DNA from: Paracoccus sp. UBA889 | GTDB taxonomy: Bacteria; Pseudomonadota; Alphaproteobacteria; Rhodobacterales; Rhodobacteraceae | NCBI GenBank assembly: GCA_002294185.1 | Contig: DBFD01000001.1 | Span: 1-37,711 of the forward strand | Reading direction: 5' to 3' | DNA length: 37,711 nucleotides | Shown here: positions 24,992-34,435 of the stretch, in pieces | Position numbering within the stretch: position 1 is the stretch's first letter | Layout of the letters: every line of letters starts with the position of its first letter | Notes under the pieces: generated by a model | What the model saw: only the letters and a program-made list of their open reading frames with translations | Databases searched by the model: none | What the model was told of the DNA's origin: nothing | Program-made: the position numbers and the translations under genes

Positions 24992-25010
24992 GGTATTTGT
25001 CCAACGAAGA
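24992..25010 (+). repeat. Intergenic motif GGTATTTNNNCAACGAAGA, copy B
   Basis: Identical at all fixed positions to copies A and C. It lies after the aldolase terminator and 87 bp before the next start codon. Confidence 0.6.
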
Positions 25011-25097
25011 CGTCGGAAACGCGCCGATTTGAGGCGGATTGCGGTGTTGCGACGCGCGCGACCCGGCGATAATCGGGGCGTTGAAGCGAGGTTTTCC

Positions 25098-27122
25098 ATG
25101 GCCGACGATCCTCTTGTCATCTTCACGCCGTCGGGCAGGCGGGGTCGGGTGCCGGTGGGCACGCCGGTGCTGGAAGCCGCGCGGCGGCTGGGTGTCGATC
25201 TGGATTCGGTCTGCGGCGGACGTGGCATATGTTCCAAATGTCAGGTCGAGCCGGGCCATGGGGCGTTTCCCAAACACGGCGTGACCGTGGCCTGTGACGC
25301 GCTGTCGCCGTTCAACGCGGTCGAGGAACGTTATGACCGCATCCGCGGGCTGAAACCGGGGCGGCGGCTGGGCTGTCAGGCGCGGATCCAGTCGGATCTG
25401 GTGATCGACGTGCCGCCAGAAAGTCAGTTGCACAGGCAGGTGATCCGCAAATCCGCAGCCGAACGGGTGATGGCGATGGATCCCGCCGTGCGGCCCTTCT
25501 ATGTCGAGGTGGCCGAGCCCGATCTGGATGATCCGACCGGGGATTTCCAGCGCCTGTCGGCGGCCCTGGCCTCGGCCTGGGGGATCGAGGGGCTGCGGGC
25601 GGATCTGCCCGTTCTGGCGCGGATCCAGCAGGTTCTGCGAAAGGCGGGGTGGAAGGTCACGGCGGTGGTGCGCGATGACGGGCAGCGGGCACCGCTGCTG
25701 GTCGATCTGTGGCCCGGTCTGTCCGAGTCGCCGCTTTGCGGGGTGGCGGTCGATCTGGGATCGACCACCATTGCGGGGCATCTGGTGGCGCTGGATGACG
25801 GTCGGGTGCTGGCCTCGTCGGGTCTGATGAACCCGCAGATCCGCTTTGGCGAGGATCTGATGAGTCGGGTCAGCTATGCGATGATGAATGCGGGCGGCGC
25901 GGCCGAGATGACGCGCGCGGTCCGCGAAGGTCTGGGCCATCTGATCGGGACGCTGGCGGCGGAGGCCGGGATCGAGGCGGCGCGTATCGTGGATGCCGTC
26001 ATCGTCTGCAATCCGGTCATGCATCACCTGATGCTGGGGATCGACCCGGTCGAACTGGGACAGGCGCCCTTCGCGCCCGCGACCTCGGACGCGCTGACGG
26101 TCGCGGCGGCGGAACTGGGTCTGGGCATTGCCCCGGCCGCCCGCGCCTATGTGCTGCCGATCATCGCCGGCCATGTCGGCGCGGATGCGGCGGCGGTGGT
26201 GCTGTCGGAACAGCCGCAGAAATCCCGGAACCCGGTCCTGATCGTCGATGTGGGCACCAATGCCGAGATCGTTCTGGGCGATTGCAGGCGGGTGCTGGCC
26301 TGTTCCTCGCCCACCGGCCCGGCCTTCGAGGGCGCCCAGATCAGCAGCGGTCAGCGCGCCGCCCCCGGCGCGATCGAGCGGGTGCGGATCGACCCCGTGA
26401 CCAAGGAGCCGCGTTTTCGCGTCATCGGCGTCGAGCCGTGGTCCGACCAGCCGGACTTTGCCGAGGCCGTCAGGGGCGTCGGCATTACCGGCATCTGCGG
26501 GTCTGGCATCATCGAGGCGGTGGCCGAGATGCGGATGGCCGGGATCGTCGATCCGGGCGGATTGATCGGATCGGCCGAACAGGTCGGCACGTCGCGCTGC
26601 ATCGCGCAGGGTCGCACCCATTCCTATCTGCTTCATGACGGCAGCGCCGAGAACGGCGCTGTGATCGCCGTGACCCAGGGGGATATCCGCGCGATCCAGC
26701 TGGCGAAATCGGCGCTTTACGCCGGGGCGCGGCTGTTGATGGACGAATTCGGCATCGACCGGCTGGACCGGGTTGTGCTGGCGGGGGCCTTCGGGGCGCA
26801 TATCTCGCCCCTGCACGCGCTGGTTCTGGGGATGATCCCCGATTGTGCGCCCGAAAGGGTGACGAGCGCCGGGAACGCCGCCGGGACGGGCGCGCGGATC
26901 GCGCTGTGTTCGCGCGCGGCCCGTGCCGAGATCGAGGCCGAGGTGCGCCGCATCACGCGCGTCGAAACCGCAATCGCGCCGCGCTTTCAGGAACATTTCG
27001 TGGCCGCCAACGCGATTCCCCATGCCAGCGATCCGTTCCCCGAACTGTCCCGCGTGGTCAGCCTTCCTGCGCCCTCCTTCAATGCCGGTGACGGCGGCCG
27101 CCCGCGCCGGCGGCGCCGATAG
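25098..27122 (+). CDS. RACo/RamA-type corrinoid reductive activator (2Fe-2S plus ASKHA)
   Basis: 674-residue protein that reduces inactive Co(II) corrinoid proteins at the cost of ATP. The N-terminal 2Fe-2S ferredoxin domain has Cys39, Cys45, Cys48 and Cys93 (CGGRGICSKC, LGCQA). After a linker, the ASKHA ATPase part shows GVAVDLGSTTIAGHL (about 218), VDVGTNAEIVLGD, GICGSGIIEAVAEM and VLAGAFGAHIS, the usual DUF4445/RACo pattern. ATG at 25098 is behind GCGAGG. No methyltransferase or B12-binding gene is adjacent. In Phaeobacter a similar protein was tied by genetics to reactivating a split methionine synthase, which is the likeliest job here; other demethylase systems remain possible. Confidence 0.9.
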   Translation: MADDPLVIFTPSGRRGRVPVGTPVLEAARRLGVDLDSVCGGRGICSKCQVEPGHGAFPKHGVTVACDALSPFNAVEERYDRIRGLKPGRRLGCQARIQSDLVIDVPPESQLHRQVIRKSAAERVMAMDPAVRPFYVEVAEPDLDDPTGDFQRLSAALASAWGIEGLRADLPVLARIQQVLRKAGWKVTAVVRDDGQRAPLLVDLWPGLSESPLCGVAVDLGSTTIAGHLVALDDGRVLASSGLMNPQIRFGEDLMSRVSYAMMNAGGAAEMTRAVREGLGHLIGTLAAEAGIEAARIVDAVIVCNPVMHHLMLGIDPVELGQAPFAPATSDALTVAAAELGLGIAPAARAYVLPIIAGHVGADAAAVVLSEQPQKSRNPVLIVDVGTNAEIVLGDCRRVLACSSPTGPAFEGAQISSGQRAAPGAIERVRIDPVTKEPRFRVIGVEPWSDQPDFAEAVRGVGITGICGSGIIEAVAEMRMAGIVDPGGLIGSAEQVGTSRCIAQGRTHSYLLHDGSAENGAVIAVTQGDIRAIQLAKSALYAGARLLMDEFGIDRLDRVVLAGAFGAHISPLHALVLGMIPDCAPERVTSAGNAAGTGARIALCSRAARAEIEAEVRRITRVETAIAPRFQEHFVAANAIPHASDPFPELSRVVSLPAPSFNAGDGGRPRRRRR

Positions 27123-27215
27123 CCGATCGCACGGATCGACCTTGTGCGGATGTCACTGGACTGACAGCAAGCAGCGCGCAACAGCGTCGCCGCCGGCGGC
27201 GATGCCGGGGAGGCC

Positions 27216-27243
27216 GGCCCCCAACCGCGCGCGGTTGGGGGCC
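27216..27243. repeat. Perfect 28-bp palindrome
   Basis: Half-site GGCCCCCAACCGCG followed directly by its exact reverse complement, between the reactivase gene and gyrA. It could fold as a very stable hairpin ending the upstream transcript; no U tract follows. Confidence 0.5.
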
Positions 27244-27307
27244 CCGACCCGCTTGCTGGATGGCGCCGCGCCCATGGCCCGGCCAGACCGCATAAGGCGG
27301 CCGAAGA

Positions 27308-27336
27308 TTGCCCCCGCGCGCGCCCTCGGCTATACC
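27308..27336 (+). promoter_or_regulatory. Promoter of gyrA
   Basis: TTGCCC, 17 nt, TATACC; a start near 27343 gives a leader of about 23 nt with GAGGA before the GTG start at 27366. Confidence 0.6.
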
Positions 27337-27365
27337 GTCACTCGACAAGATGTTGAGGAACCAGC

Positions 27366-30140
27366 GTGGCCGACACACCAGAAGACGATCTGCCCGAAAC
27401 CCCTGACAATGGTGACGAAAACGGCGCGCCTGAACGGGTGGTAATGGCTCATGACGGCCCCGTCATCGACATTTCGGCCGAGATGCGCACGTCCTATCTC
27501 GATTACGCGATGTCGGTCATCGTCAGCCGCGCCATCCCGGATTTGCGCGACGGCCTGAAACCGGTCCACCGCCGCATCCTTTATGCGATGAACGAAAGCG
27601 GCAATACCGCCGACAAGCCCTATCGCAAATCCGCCCGCCCCGTCGGCGACGTGATGGGCAAATATCACCCCCATGGCGACGCCGCGATCTATGACGCACT
27701 GGTGCGGATGGCGCAGGATTTCTCGATGTCGCTGCCGCTTCTGGACGGGCAGGGCAACTTCGGCTCGATGGACGGCGATCCGCCCGCCGCCATGCGCTAT
27801 ACCGAAGTGCGCATGGACAAGCCGGCGAATTTCCTGCTGGCCGATATCGACAAGGATACCGTCGATTTCCAGGACAATTACGATGGCAAGGATCACGAGC
27901 CGACGGTGTTGCCGGCGCGGTTTCCGAACATGCTGGTCAACGGTGCAGGCGGCATCGCGGTCGGCATGGCGACCAATATCCCGCCGCATAATCTGGGCGA
28001 GGTGGTGGACGCCACACTGGCCCTGATCGAGGATCCCGATCTGCCGACCGAGCGGATCATGGAAATCATTCCCGGCCCCGACTTCCCGACCGGCGCGATG
28101 ATCCTGGGCCGGTCGGGTGCGCGCAAGGCCTATCTGGAGGGGCGCGGCAGCGTCATCATCCGCGCCAAGACCCATATCGAGGAGCCGCGCAAGGACCGTT
28201 TCGCCATCGTCATCGACGAGATCCCCTATCAGGTCAACAAGTCCAGCATGATCGAGCGGATCGCGGAACTGGCCAAGGAAAAGCGGATCGAGGGCATCGC
28301 CAGCGTGCAGGACGAATCCGACCGGCAGGGTGTCCGCGTCGTGGTCGAGCTGAAACGTGACGCGACGACCGATGTGGTGCTGAATCAGCTGTTCCGGTTC
28401 ACCCAGATGCAGACCAGTTTCGGCTGCAACATGCTGGCGCTGAACGGGGGCAAGCCGGAGCAGCTGCCTCTGCGGGATTTTCTTACTTATTTCATAAGTT
28501 TCCGCGAAGAGGTTGTGGCTCGTCGCACGGCCCATGAATTGCGCAAGGCGCGTGAACGCAGCCATGTCCTGTGCGGCCTGGCGGTCGCCGTCAGCAATGT
28601 CGATGAGGTCGTGGCCACGATCCGCAGCAGCGTCGATGCGGCCGAGGCGCGTCAGCGGCTGATGGAACGGCGCTGGCCCGCCCATGACATTGTCGAATAC
28701 CTGCGTCTGATCGACGATCCGCTGCATCCGGTGAACGAGGACGGCACCTATAACCTGTCCGAAACCCAGGCCCGCGCGATCCTGGATTTGCGCCTGCAAC
28801 GCCTGACCCAGATCGGCGTCAAGGAGGTCACGGACGAGTTGCAATCCCTGGCCGAGTCGATCCGTGACTATCTGGCGATCCTTGCTTCGCGCGAACGGAT
28901 CATGGCCATCATCAGCGACGAATTGCGCGAGGTGAAACAGCTCTTCGCCGTGCCCCGCCGCACCGAGATCACCGAATGGTCCGGTGACATGATGGACGAG
29001 GACCTGATCGAGCGCGAGGACATGGTCGTCACCATCACCTCGGGCGGCTATATCAAGCGCACGGCGCTGGCCGAGTTCCGCAGCCAGCGTCGCGGCGGCA
29101 AGGGCCTGTCGGGCATGGCCACCAAGGAAGATGACGTGGTGACGACGCTGTTTGTTGCCAATACCCATACCGAGCTGCTGTTCTTCACCACGGACGGCAT
29201 GGTCTACCGACTGAAGACATGGCGCCTTCCGCTGGGCGGACGGACCGCGAAGGGCAAGGCGATCGTCAACATCCTGCCGATCGAGCCGGGCGTGTCCATC
29301 GCCGCGCTGATGCCCGTCGATGCACCCGAGACGGAATGGGAGGCATATCAGGCCGTTTTCGCCACGTCGCAGGGCGATGTGCGCCGCAACGCCCTGTCGG
29401 ACTTCACCAATGTCAAGTCGAACGGCAAGATCGCCATGAAGCTGCCCGAAGGCGTCAGCCTGATCGGCGTGCGGATGGCCACGGTCGAGGATGACGTGAT
29501 GCTGGTGACGGCGCAGGGCAGGGCGATCCGCTTTCCGACCACCGCAGTCCGGGTCTTCAAGGGCCGCGATTCGACCGGCGTGCGCGGCATCCGTCTGGCA
29601 GATGGCGACAGCGTTGTCAGCATGTCGGTGATCCGCCATTTCGAGGCCGATCCGGCCGAGCGCGCGGCCTATCTGAAGATGCGTCGCGCGGTCGCCGGGG
29701 CGCTGGATGACGGAGCCGAGGCCGACGAGGACGAAGAAGCCGTGGCCGAGGGCAGCATCACCCAGGAACGCTATGCCCGAATGTCGGCGGCCGAGGATCT
29801 GATCCTGACGATCACCGCCAGGGGCGCGGGCAAGATCAGCTCCAGCCATGGATATCCGGTGCGCGGGCGCGGTGGCCAGGGCGTGATGGCGATGGACCGG
29901 GCCATGCGCGGCGGCCCGCTGGTCGCCAGCTTTCCGGTCGAGATGGACGACCAGATCATGCTGGCGACCTCGACCGGGCAGTCGATCCGCGTGCCGGTCG
30001 AGGGGATCAGCTTCCGTTCGCGCAGCGCCGGCGGCGTCAAGGTGTTCAATACAGCCAATGGCGAGGTCGTGGTTTCGGTCGCGCGAATCGCGGAACAGGG
30101 CGACACGGAAGAGGGCGACACGGACGAGACGGAGGGTTAG
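27366..30140 (+). CDS. gyrA: DNA gyrase subunit A
   Basis: 924-residue breakage-rejoining subunit of DNA gyrase. Tyr145 in AAMRYTE matches the catalytic Tyr122 of E. coli. The quinolone region reads [12 protein letters not shown]: Ala106 stands at the Ser83 position and Asp110 at Asp87. The GyrA box SQRRGGKG needed for wrapping opens the C-terminal beta-pinwheel. An acidic insertion (around residues 778-800, [18 protein letters not shown]) and acidic ends lengthen it relative to E. coli (875). GTG start, preceded by GAGGA; the promoter is at 27308-27336. It stands alone or with the AI-2E family gene 38 bp downstream. Confidence 0.98.
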   Translation: MADTPEDDLPETPDNGDENGAPERVVMAHDGPVIDISAEMRTSYLDYAMSVIVSRAIPDLRDGLKPVHRRILYAMNESGNTADKPYRKSARPVGDVMGKYHPHGDAAIYDALVRMAQDFSMSLPLLDGQGNFGSMDGDPPAAMRYTEVRMDKPANFLLADIDKDTVDFQDNYDGKDHEPTVLPARFPNMLVNGAGGIAVGMATNIPPHNLGEVVDATLALIEDPDLPTERIMEIIPGPDFPTGAMILGRSGARKAYLEGRGSVIIRAKTHIEEPRKDRFAIVIDEIPYQVNKSSMIERIAELAKEKRIEGIASVQDESDRQGVRVVVELKRDATTDVVLNQLFRFTQMQTSFGCNMLALNGGKPEQLPLRDFLTYFISFREEVVARRTAHELRKARERSHVLCGLAVAVSNVDEVVATIRSSVDAAEARQRLMERRWPAHDIVEYLRLIDDPLHPVNEDGTYNLSETQARAILDLRLQRLTQIGVKEVTDELQSLAESIRDYLAILASRERIMAIISDELREVKQLFAVPRRTEITEWSGDMMDEDLIEREDMVVTITSGGYIKRTALAEFRSQRRGGKGLSGMATKEDDVVTTLFVANTHTELLFFTTDGMVYRLKTWRLPLGGRTAKGKAIVNILPIEPGVSIAALMPVDAPETEWEAYQAVFATSQGDVRRNALSDFTNVKSNGKIAMKLPEGVSLIGVRMATVEDDVMLVTAQGRAIRFPTTAVRVFKGRDSTGVRGIRLADGDSVVSMSVIRHFEADPAERAAYLKMRRAVAGALDDGAEADEDEEAVAEGSITQERYARMSAAEDLILTITARGAGKISSSHGYPVRGRGGQGVMAMDRAMRGGPLVASFPVEMDDQIMLATSTGQSIRVPVEGISFRSRSAGGVKVFNTANGEVVVSVARIAEQGDTEEGDTDETEG

Positions 30141-30178
30141 AATAGCCCCCGGCTTTCCGCGACAGGGCGAGGCAGGGA

Positions 30179-31279
30179 TTGGACCACAATTCACGCGAAC
30201 AGATCCTGCGGGATCGATTGCAGACGGGCTTTCTGGGCATCATCGCCTTCGGCCTGCTGCTGTTCATGCTGGTTCAGGCGCGCTTCATCCTGATCTCTCT
30301 GGCCATCGCCATCATCCTGTTCTCGCTGACGACGGATGCGATCATGGGCATTTCGTCGCGGCTGAAGGTGCCGAAATGGCTGGGCACGACGCTGGCGCTG
30401 ATCGGCATCACCCTGGCCCTGCTGTGGATATCGACCACCATCGTCGCGCAGGTGAACGAGGTCGTGCTGACCGCCATCGCCTATGCCGAACAGGCGCAGG
30501 CCGCGCTGCCCAGCCTGACCCAGCGGCTTGGTCCCGACGTGCAGGAACGGGTGCTGACGGCGATCTCGAATTTCAACATCACCGGCTGGATCCGTTCGCT
30601 GGCCGGGCAGGCGTCGGGGATCCTGTCGGGCAGCGTCCTGGTGATCCTGTTCGTGGGCTTCATGTTCGCGGAACAGGTCTGGTTCCCGGTCAAGGTCGAG
30701 CGCCTGACCGGCGATGCCGCGCAGGCCAGGCAGGTCACGCGGATCATCTCGTCGATCATGCACCGGGTGAACCGCTATCTGGTCGTCAAGACCGGGGTCA
30801 GCGCGGTGACGGCGGTGATCGTCTGGATGATCTTCAAGCTGGCCGGGCTGGAACTGGCCGTCGCGGTGGCCATCCTGACCTTCATCCTGAATTTCATCCC
30901 CTCGGTCGGCTCGATCATCGCGACGGTGATCACAACGCTGCTGGCCTTCGTCCTGACCGGCGACATCTCGGTGACGGGGATCGTCGCGCTTGGCTGCACG
31001 ATCACGCAATTCGTCATCGGCAATGTGCTGGATCCGATGCTTCTGGGCCAGACGCTGCGGCTGTCCAGCTTTGGCATCATTCTCAGTCTTGCCTTCTGGG
31101 GCGCGGTCTGGGGCATTCCGGGCATGTTCCTGGCGGTGCCGATCATGGTGGCCCTGATGATCGTCTGTGCCCACATCCCCTGGCTGCGCCCGGTGGCCGT
31201 GCTGCTGTCGCGCGAGGGCCTGCCTGACGATGGCAGCAGCGACGAGGACGACGACGCCCCCGCCTCGATCGCCGCCTGA
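30179..31279 (+). CDS. AI-2E family membrane transporter
   Basis: 366-residue inner-membrane protein of the PerM/YdiK/AI-2E exporter family, with about seven to eight helices: an N-terminal pair (FLGIIAFGLLLFMLVQARFILISLAIAIILFSL written in two helices), a charged extramembrane domain (about 90-155), and the C-terminal core with ILNFIPSVGSIIATV and LDPMLLGQTLRLS, both hallmark segments. The tail is acidic (DDGSSDEDDDAP). The start is TTG at 30179, behind GAGGCAGGGA; the next in-frame Met lies after the first helix begins. Despite the family name, substrate export (autoinducer, ions or other) is unproven. Confidence 0.9.
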   Translation: MDHNSREQILRDRLQTGFLGIIAFGLLLFMLVQARFILISLAIAIILFSLTTDAIMGISSRLKVPKWLGTTLALIGITLALLWISTTIVAQVNEVVLTAIAYAEQAQAALPSLTQRLGPDVQERVLTAISNFNITGWIRSLAGQASGILSGSVLVILFVGFMFAEQVWFPVKVERLTGDAAQARQVTRIISSIMHRVNRYLVVKTGVSAVTAVIVWMIFKLAGLELAVAVAILTFILNFIPSVGSIIATVITTLLAFVLTGDISVTGIVALGCTITQFVIGNVLDPMLLGQTLRLSSFGIILSLAFWGAVWGIPGMFLAVPIMVALMIVCAHIPWLRPVAVLLSREGLPDDGSSDEDDDAPASIAA

Positions 31280-31310
31280 GCGGCAAACCCCCGTCGCTTG
31301 CGCCTGACTG

Positions 31311-31339
31311 TTGCTGCAACACCGCCGGCTTTGCTATCT
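31311..31339 (+). promoter_or_regulatory. Possible promoter of the cell-wall hydrolase gene
   Basis: TTGCTG, 17 nt, CTATCT, about 50 bp before the ATG at 31392. Confidence 0.4.
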
Positions 31340-31391
31340 TCCCCGCAACAAAGACCGAAAGAACCGCGATCAGCGGGAAGGGGACAGGCAG

Positions 31392-31919
31392 ATGACAGTT
31401 TCGACCTGGACGCCAAGGGCGGTGCGCCGTCTGGCCGGGATGCTGATGTTGCTTGCGGGCTGTTCGGGCGGCGCAGGCGGTTCGAACGCGGTGCTTCGCC
31501 GCTCGGATCTCGATTGCATGATGCGGGCGATGTATTTCGAATCCAACCGCTCCAGCCGCGATGGCATGGTGGCGGTGGGCAGCGTGGTGATGAACCGCGT
31601 GCGCTCGGACAGGTTTCCCGACAGCGTCTGCGGCGTCGTGGCGCAGAGGAACCAGTTCGCGCCCGGCGTCATGAGCCGGAAGATGAACGATCGCTCGGTT
31701 CCGATGGTGCGCGAGGCCGCCCGGTCCGTCCTTCGCGGCGAACGGCATCCGCTGGTCCAGAACGCGAAGTTCTTTCACACTGCGGGCTACCGCTTTCCCT
31801 ACGACAACATGCACTACGTTCTGGTGACGGGCGGAAACGCCTTCTACGAAAAACGCAAGAATTATCTGGTCACGCGCCCGTCGCCTCCGCGGCCGATCGA
31901 GGGATTGACCGGGCGCTGA
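31392..31919 (+). CDS. SleB-type cell wall hydrolase lipoprotein (Hydrolase_2)
   Basis: 175-residue secreted lipoprotein with a SleB/Hydrolase_2 lytic domain, which cuts peptidoglycan glycan strands. The signal peptide ends in a lipobox LLAGC (Cys24). The domain shows CMMRAMYFESNRSSRDGMVAVGSVVMNRV with the catalytic Glu (YFE), then NQFAPGVMSRKM and KFFHTAGYRFPY. ATG at 31392 follows a GGGGACAGG stretch. The lipoprotein anchor suggests a role in wall turnover at the outer or inner membrane, not in spores. It converges with the MscS gene and shares a 7-bp hairpin between them. Confidence 0.9.
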   Translation: MTVSTWTPRAVRRLAGMLMLLAGCSGGAGGSNAVLRRSDLDCMMRAMYFESNRSSRDGMVAVGSVVMNRVRSDRFPDSVCGVVAQRNQFAPGVMSRKMNDRSVPMVREAARSVLRGERHPLVQNAKFFHTAGYRFPYDNMHYVLVTGGNAFYEKRKNYLVTRPSPPRPIEGLTGR

Positions 31920-31921
31920 GG

Positions 31922-31938
31922 CCGGCCCGCAGGGCCGG
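31922..31938. terminator. Shared hairpin between convergent genes
   Basis: CCGGCCC / GGGCCGG stem with a 3-nt loop between the hydrolase stop (31919) and the MscS-gene stop (31949). It could work in both directions, though no U tract is present. Confidence 0.45.
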
Positions 31939-31948
31939 ACCCGCCGGC

Positions 31949-34429
31949 TCAGCGATCGCCGTCGCCCTGATCGCCATCGCCCGGCAAATCGCGCGCGGTT
32001 TCCGTCCTTGCCTTGCCGACGCGCGGATCGGGGGCGCCGGGCGCCGTGCCGGGCGCTGCCGAAGGGGCCGGGCCGCCGGTATCGGCCGCGCCCGGCAGGG
32101 CCTCGGGATTGCGCAGCCAGATGTCGCGCTGCGCGAAGGGAATCTCGATCCCTTCCTCGGCAAAGCGGCGCACGACCTCGTGCAGCAGTTCCGAGGTCAC
32201 GCCCAGCCCGGTGCCGACATCGGCCAGGATCGCGCGAATCTCGAAATCCAGCGAATCGGGGCCCAGGTTGCGGAACAGGATCGCCGGCGCCGGATCAAGG
32301 GCCACCAGCGGGTGATCCTCGACGATCTCTTGCAGGATCTTCTCGACCTTGCGGGTGTCGCTGCCATAGGCCACGCCGACCGGAATGATGATGCGGCCGA
32401 TCTTGTTGTGGCGGGTCCAGTTCGTCACCGGCTGGCTGATCAGGTCGCTGTTGGGAACGATCACCTCGGTCTTGTCGAAGGTTTCCACCTGGGTCGCCCG
32501 GACCGAGATCTTCTTGACGATCCCCTGCTGCCCGCCGGCGCTGATCCAGTCGCCGACACTGACCGGGCGCTCGATCAGCAGAATGATGCCCGAGACGAAA
32601 TTCGACACGATGTTCTGAAGGCCGAAACCGATCCCGACCGACAGCGCACCTGCGACGATGGCCAGCGATGACAGGTCGATCCCCGCCGAGGTGATCGCCA
32701 GCACAGCGGCCAGGAAGATCCCCAGATAACCAAGACCGGAGACGACCGCGTTCTGCCCGCCTGTATCCAGCCTGGTCTTGGGAAGGATCGAGTTGCGGAA
32801 CGCGCCCTGCACCGCGCGGGTGATGAAATAGCCGATGGCGAAGACGATAAGGAAGGTCAGGACGGTGCCGGGCGACAGGGTGACGCCGCCGAAGCTGAAG
32901 CCGCTTTCGATCCGGGTCCAGTATTCAAGAAGGTCGGTGCCCTTGGCCCCCCAGATCACCAGGAAGACCGGGATCGACAGGATGACCAGGCCAAAGCCGA
33001 TCAGCAGCGGCGCCAGCCCTTCGCGCGCGCCCTCTTCGCCGCGCTTCAACATGTTGAACAGGTCGGCGATGAAGTCCTGAAGGATGATCAGCACGCCAAT
33101 CAGCGCCAGGCTCAGCGACCAGGGCCAGATCAGCAGATTGGCAAAATTCACGAAGCCGATCGCGCCCAGAAGGATCGCGACGATCACGATGATGCGCGTC
33201 AGCGCCCCGGCCCAGGACAGGATCCGGTAGCGATAGACCAGATCGCCCGCATCCGGCCGCCGGGTCAGGCGGCGCAGGATGTTGCCCAGCCGGAACAGGG
33301 CCAGGCCCGCCAGGACGATCAGCGCGAAGTTGAAGACCGAGGCCCCGCCCTCGGCAAGGTCCAGGGGAACCCGGTCGCGATTTTCCGTGACCGAGCTGTA
33401 AAGGCCCGAGCGCGGCAGGATCGCGGCGGCAAGGACGTGGTGGACCGCGAAGACGGTAGCCAGGAAATCGACCATGTGGCGGGCTGTGTCGCGGGCGCGG
33501 TCGGCAAGCTTGATCGTGTCATAGGCGATGGCATGCTGCGGAAACAATTGCCGCGACAGCCAGCCGCCGCTGAACAGGATCACCGCCGCCGCCGGAACGG
33601 CCTCGAGGATGGGCAGGGTCCACGGGCCGGGCAGACCGGTCGCCTTGACCGCGCCGATGGCCAGATAGGTGCCGATCATCGGCACCAGGATCTGTCCCAG
33701 CGAGGTGATGAAGACCACCACCGCCCGCGAATATTCCGACGCGCGCGCCGACAGGCGCGAGGGCAGCATCCCGACCCATGGCCGACCGAAGATCAGGATC
33801 ACCAGCGCCGCGACCAGATAGGCCGCGACACTGGGCAGGCGTGGCTTGAGGTCGGACCAGGTGCGGCCCGCCTCGTTCGCCGGTCCGGCCTCGCTCAGCA
33901 ATCCTTCGAACAATGCCACGGCGTTCTCTGCGGCCAGCGTCCAGTTCGCGGGGACAAGCGGCGAGGGTGACAATCTTGCCAGTTCCTGCGCCTTCCTCTT
34001 GTCGCGGATGGTGTCGATGCTCTGGATGATGGCGTTCGCGCGGCTGGCGGCCTCGACCGCCTTCTGTCGCGGCGCCTGAAGCTTGGCCAGCTCGTCGTTC
34101 AGTTCCGTCCGGCGCGCGGCGATGTCGCTGGGCTCGGTCTCGCCGTCCTTCGGCGGGGCGCCAAGAGCCTCGATCTGCTGTTTGACGGCTGTGATCCTGT
34201 CGCCGTTGACGTTCTGCGCCTGCTGGAAGGTCCGCCGCCAGTCGAAGACCTGTTGCCGGATCGCGGTCAGCCGTTCAAGGTTGCTGCTGCCGTCCGCGAC
34301 CACCGTTTCCGCCTGCTGGGCAACCTGTTCCCACTTGCCGAAATCGGGTTTGGGAACGTCCTGCGCCGCAAGCGGAGATGCAACAAGGATGAGGACCGTC
34401 AGCAGGACGGCCAGAAACGCGCGTGCCAT
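31949..34429 (-). CDS. Large mechanosensitive channel, MscS family with DUF3772 domain
   Basis: 826-residue MscS-superfamily protein. A signal peptide (cleavage near PLAAQ) is followed by about 150 mostly helical periplasmic residues (DUF3772), many transmembrane helices (about residues 190-600), then the pore helix and beta domain GALSVGIGFGLQNIVSNFVSGIILLIERPVSVGDWI and VIVPNSDLISQPVTNW. The C-terminal tail after RNPEALPG is Pro/Gly/Asp-rich and probably disordered. Large MscS members such as MscK relieve hypo-osmotic stress, and some respond to ions. It starts 6 bp after the cysK stop with GAAGG as ribosome site, so it is part of the trgB-cysK operon; why a channel belongs there is unknown. 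Confidence 0.93.
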   Translation of the reverse strand: MARAFLAVLLTVLILVASPLAAQDVPKPDFGKWEQVAQQAETVVADGSSNLERLTAIRQQVFDWRRTFQQAQNVNGDRITAVKQQIEALGAPPKDGETEPSDIAARRTELNDELAKLQAPRQKAVEAASRANAIIQSIDTIRDKRKAQELARLSPSPLVPANWTLAAENAVALFEGLLSEAGPANEAGRTWSDLKPRLPSVAAYLVAALVILIFGRPWVGMLPSRLSARASEYSRAVVVFITSLGQILVPMIGTYLAIGAVKATGLPGPWTLPILEAVPAAAVILFSGGWLSRQLFPQHAIAYDTIKLADRARDTARHMVDFLATVFAVHHVLAAAILPRSGLYSSVTENRDRVPLDLAEGGASVFNFALIVLAGLALFRLGNILRRLTRRPDAGDLVYRYRILSWAGALTRIIVIVAILLGAIGFVNFANLLIWPWSLSLALIGVLIILQDFIADLFNMLKRGEEGAREGLAPLLIGFGLVILSIPVFLVIWGAKGTDLLEYWTRIESGFSFGGVTLSPGTVLTFLIVFAIGYFITRAVQGAFRNSILPKTRLDTGGQNAVVSGLGYLGIFLAAVLAITSAGIDLSSLAIVAGALSVGIGFGLQNIVSNFVSGIILLIERPVSVGDWISAGGQQGIVKKISVRATQVETFDKTEVIVPNSDLISQPVTNWTRHNKIGRIIIPVGVAYGSDTRKVEKILQEIVEDHPLVALDPAPAILFRNLGPDSLDFEIRAILADVGTGLGVTSELLHEVVRRFAEEGIEIPFAQRDIWLRNPEALPGAADTGGPAPSAAPGTAPGAPDPRVGKARTETARDLPGDGDQGDGDR

Positions 34430-34435
34430 GGAATG

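Noticed and set aside
24819-27023. Long open frame of about 730 codons antisense to the reactivase gene
   Set aside because: Rich in Arg, Asp, His and Gln with no recognisable domain; a shadow of the real gene.
27330-30194. Open frame of about 950 codons antisense to gyrA
   Set aside because: It mirrors gyrA exactly, shows no family motifs and reflects the codon bias of GC-rich DNA. gyrA itself is certain.
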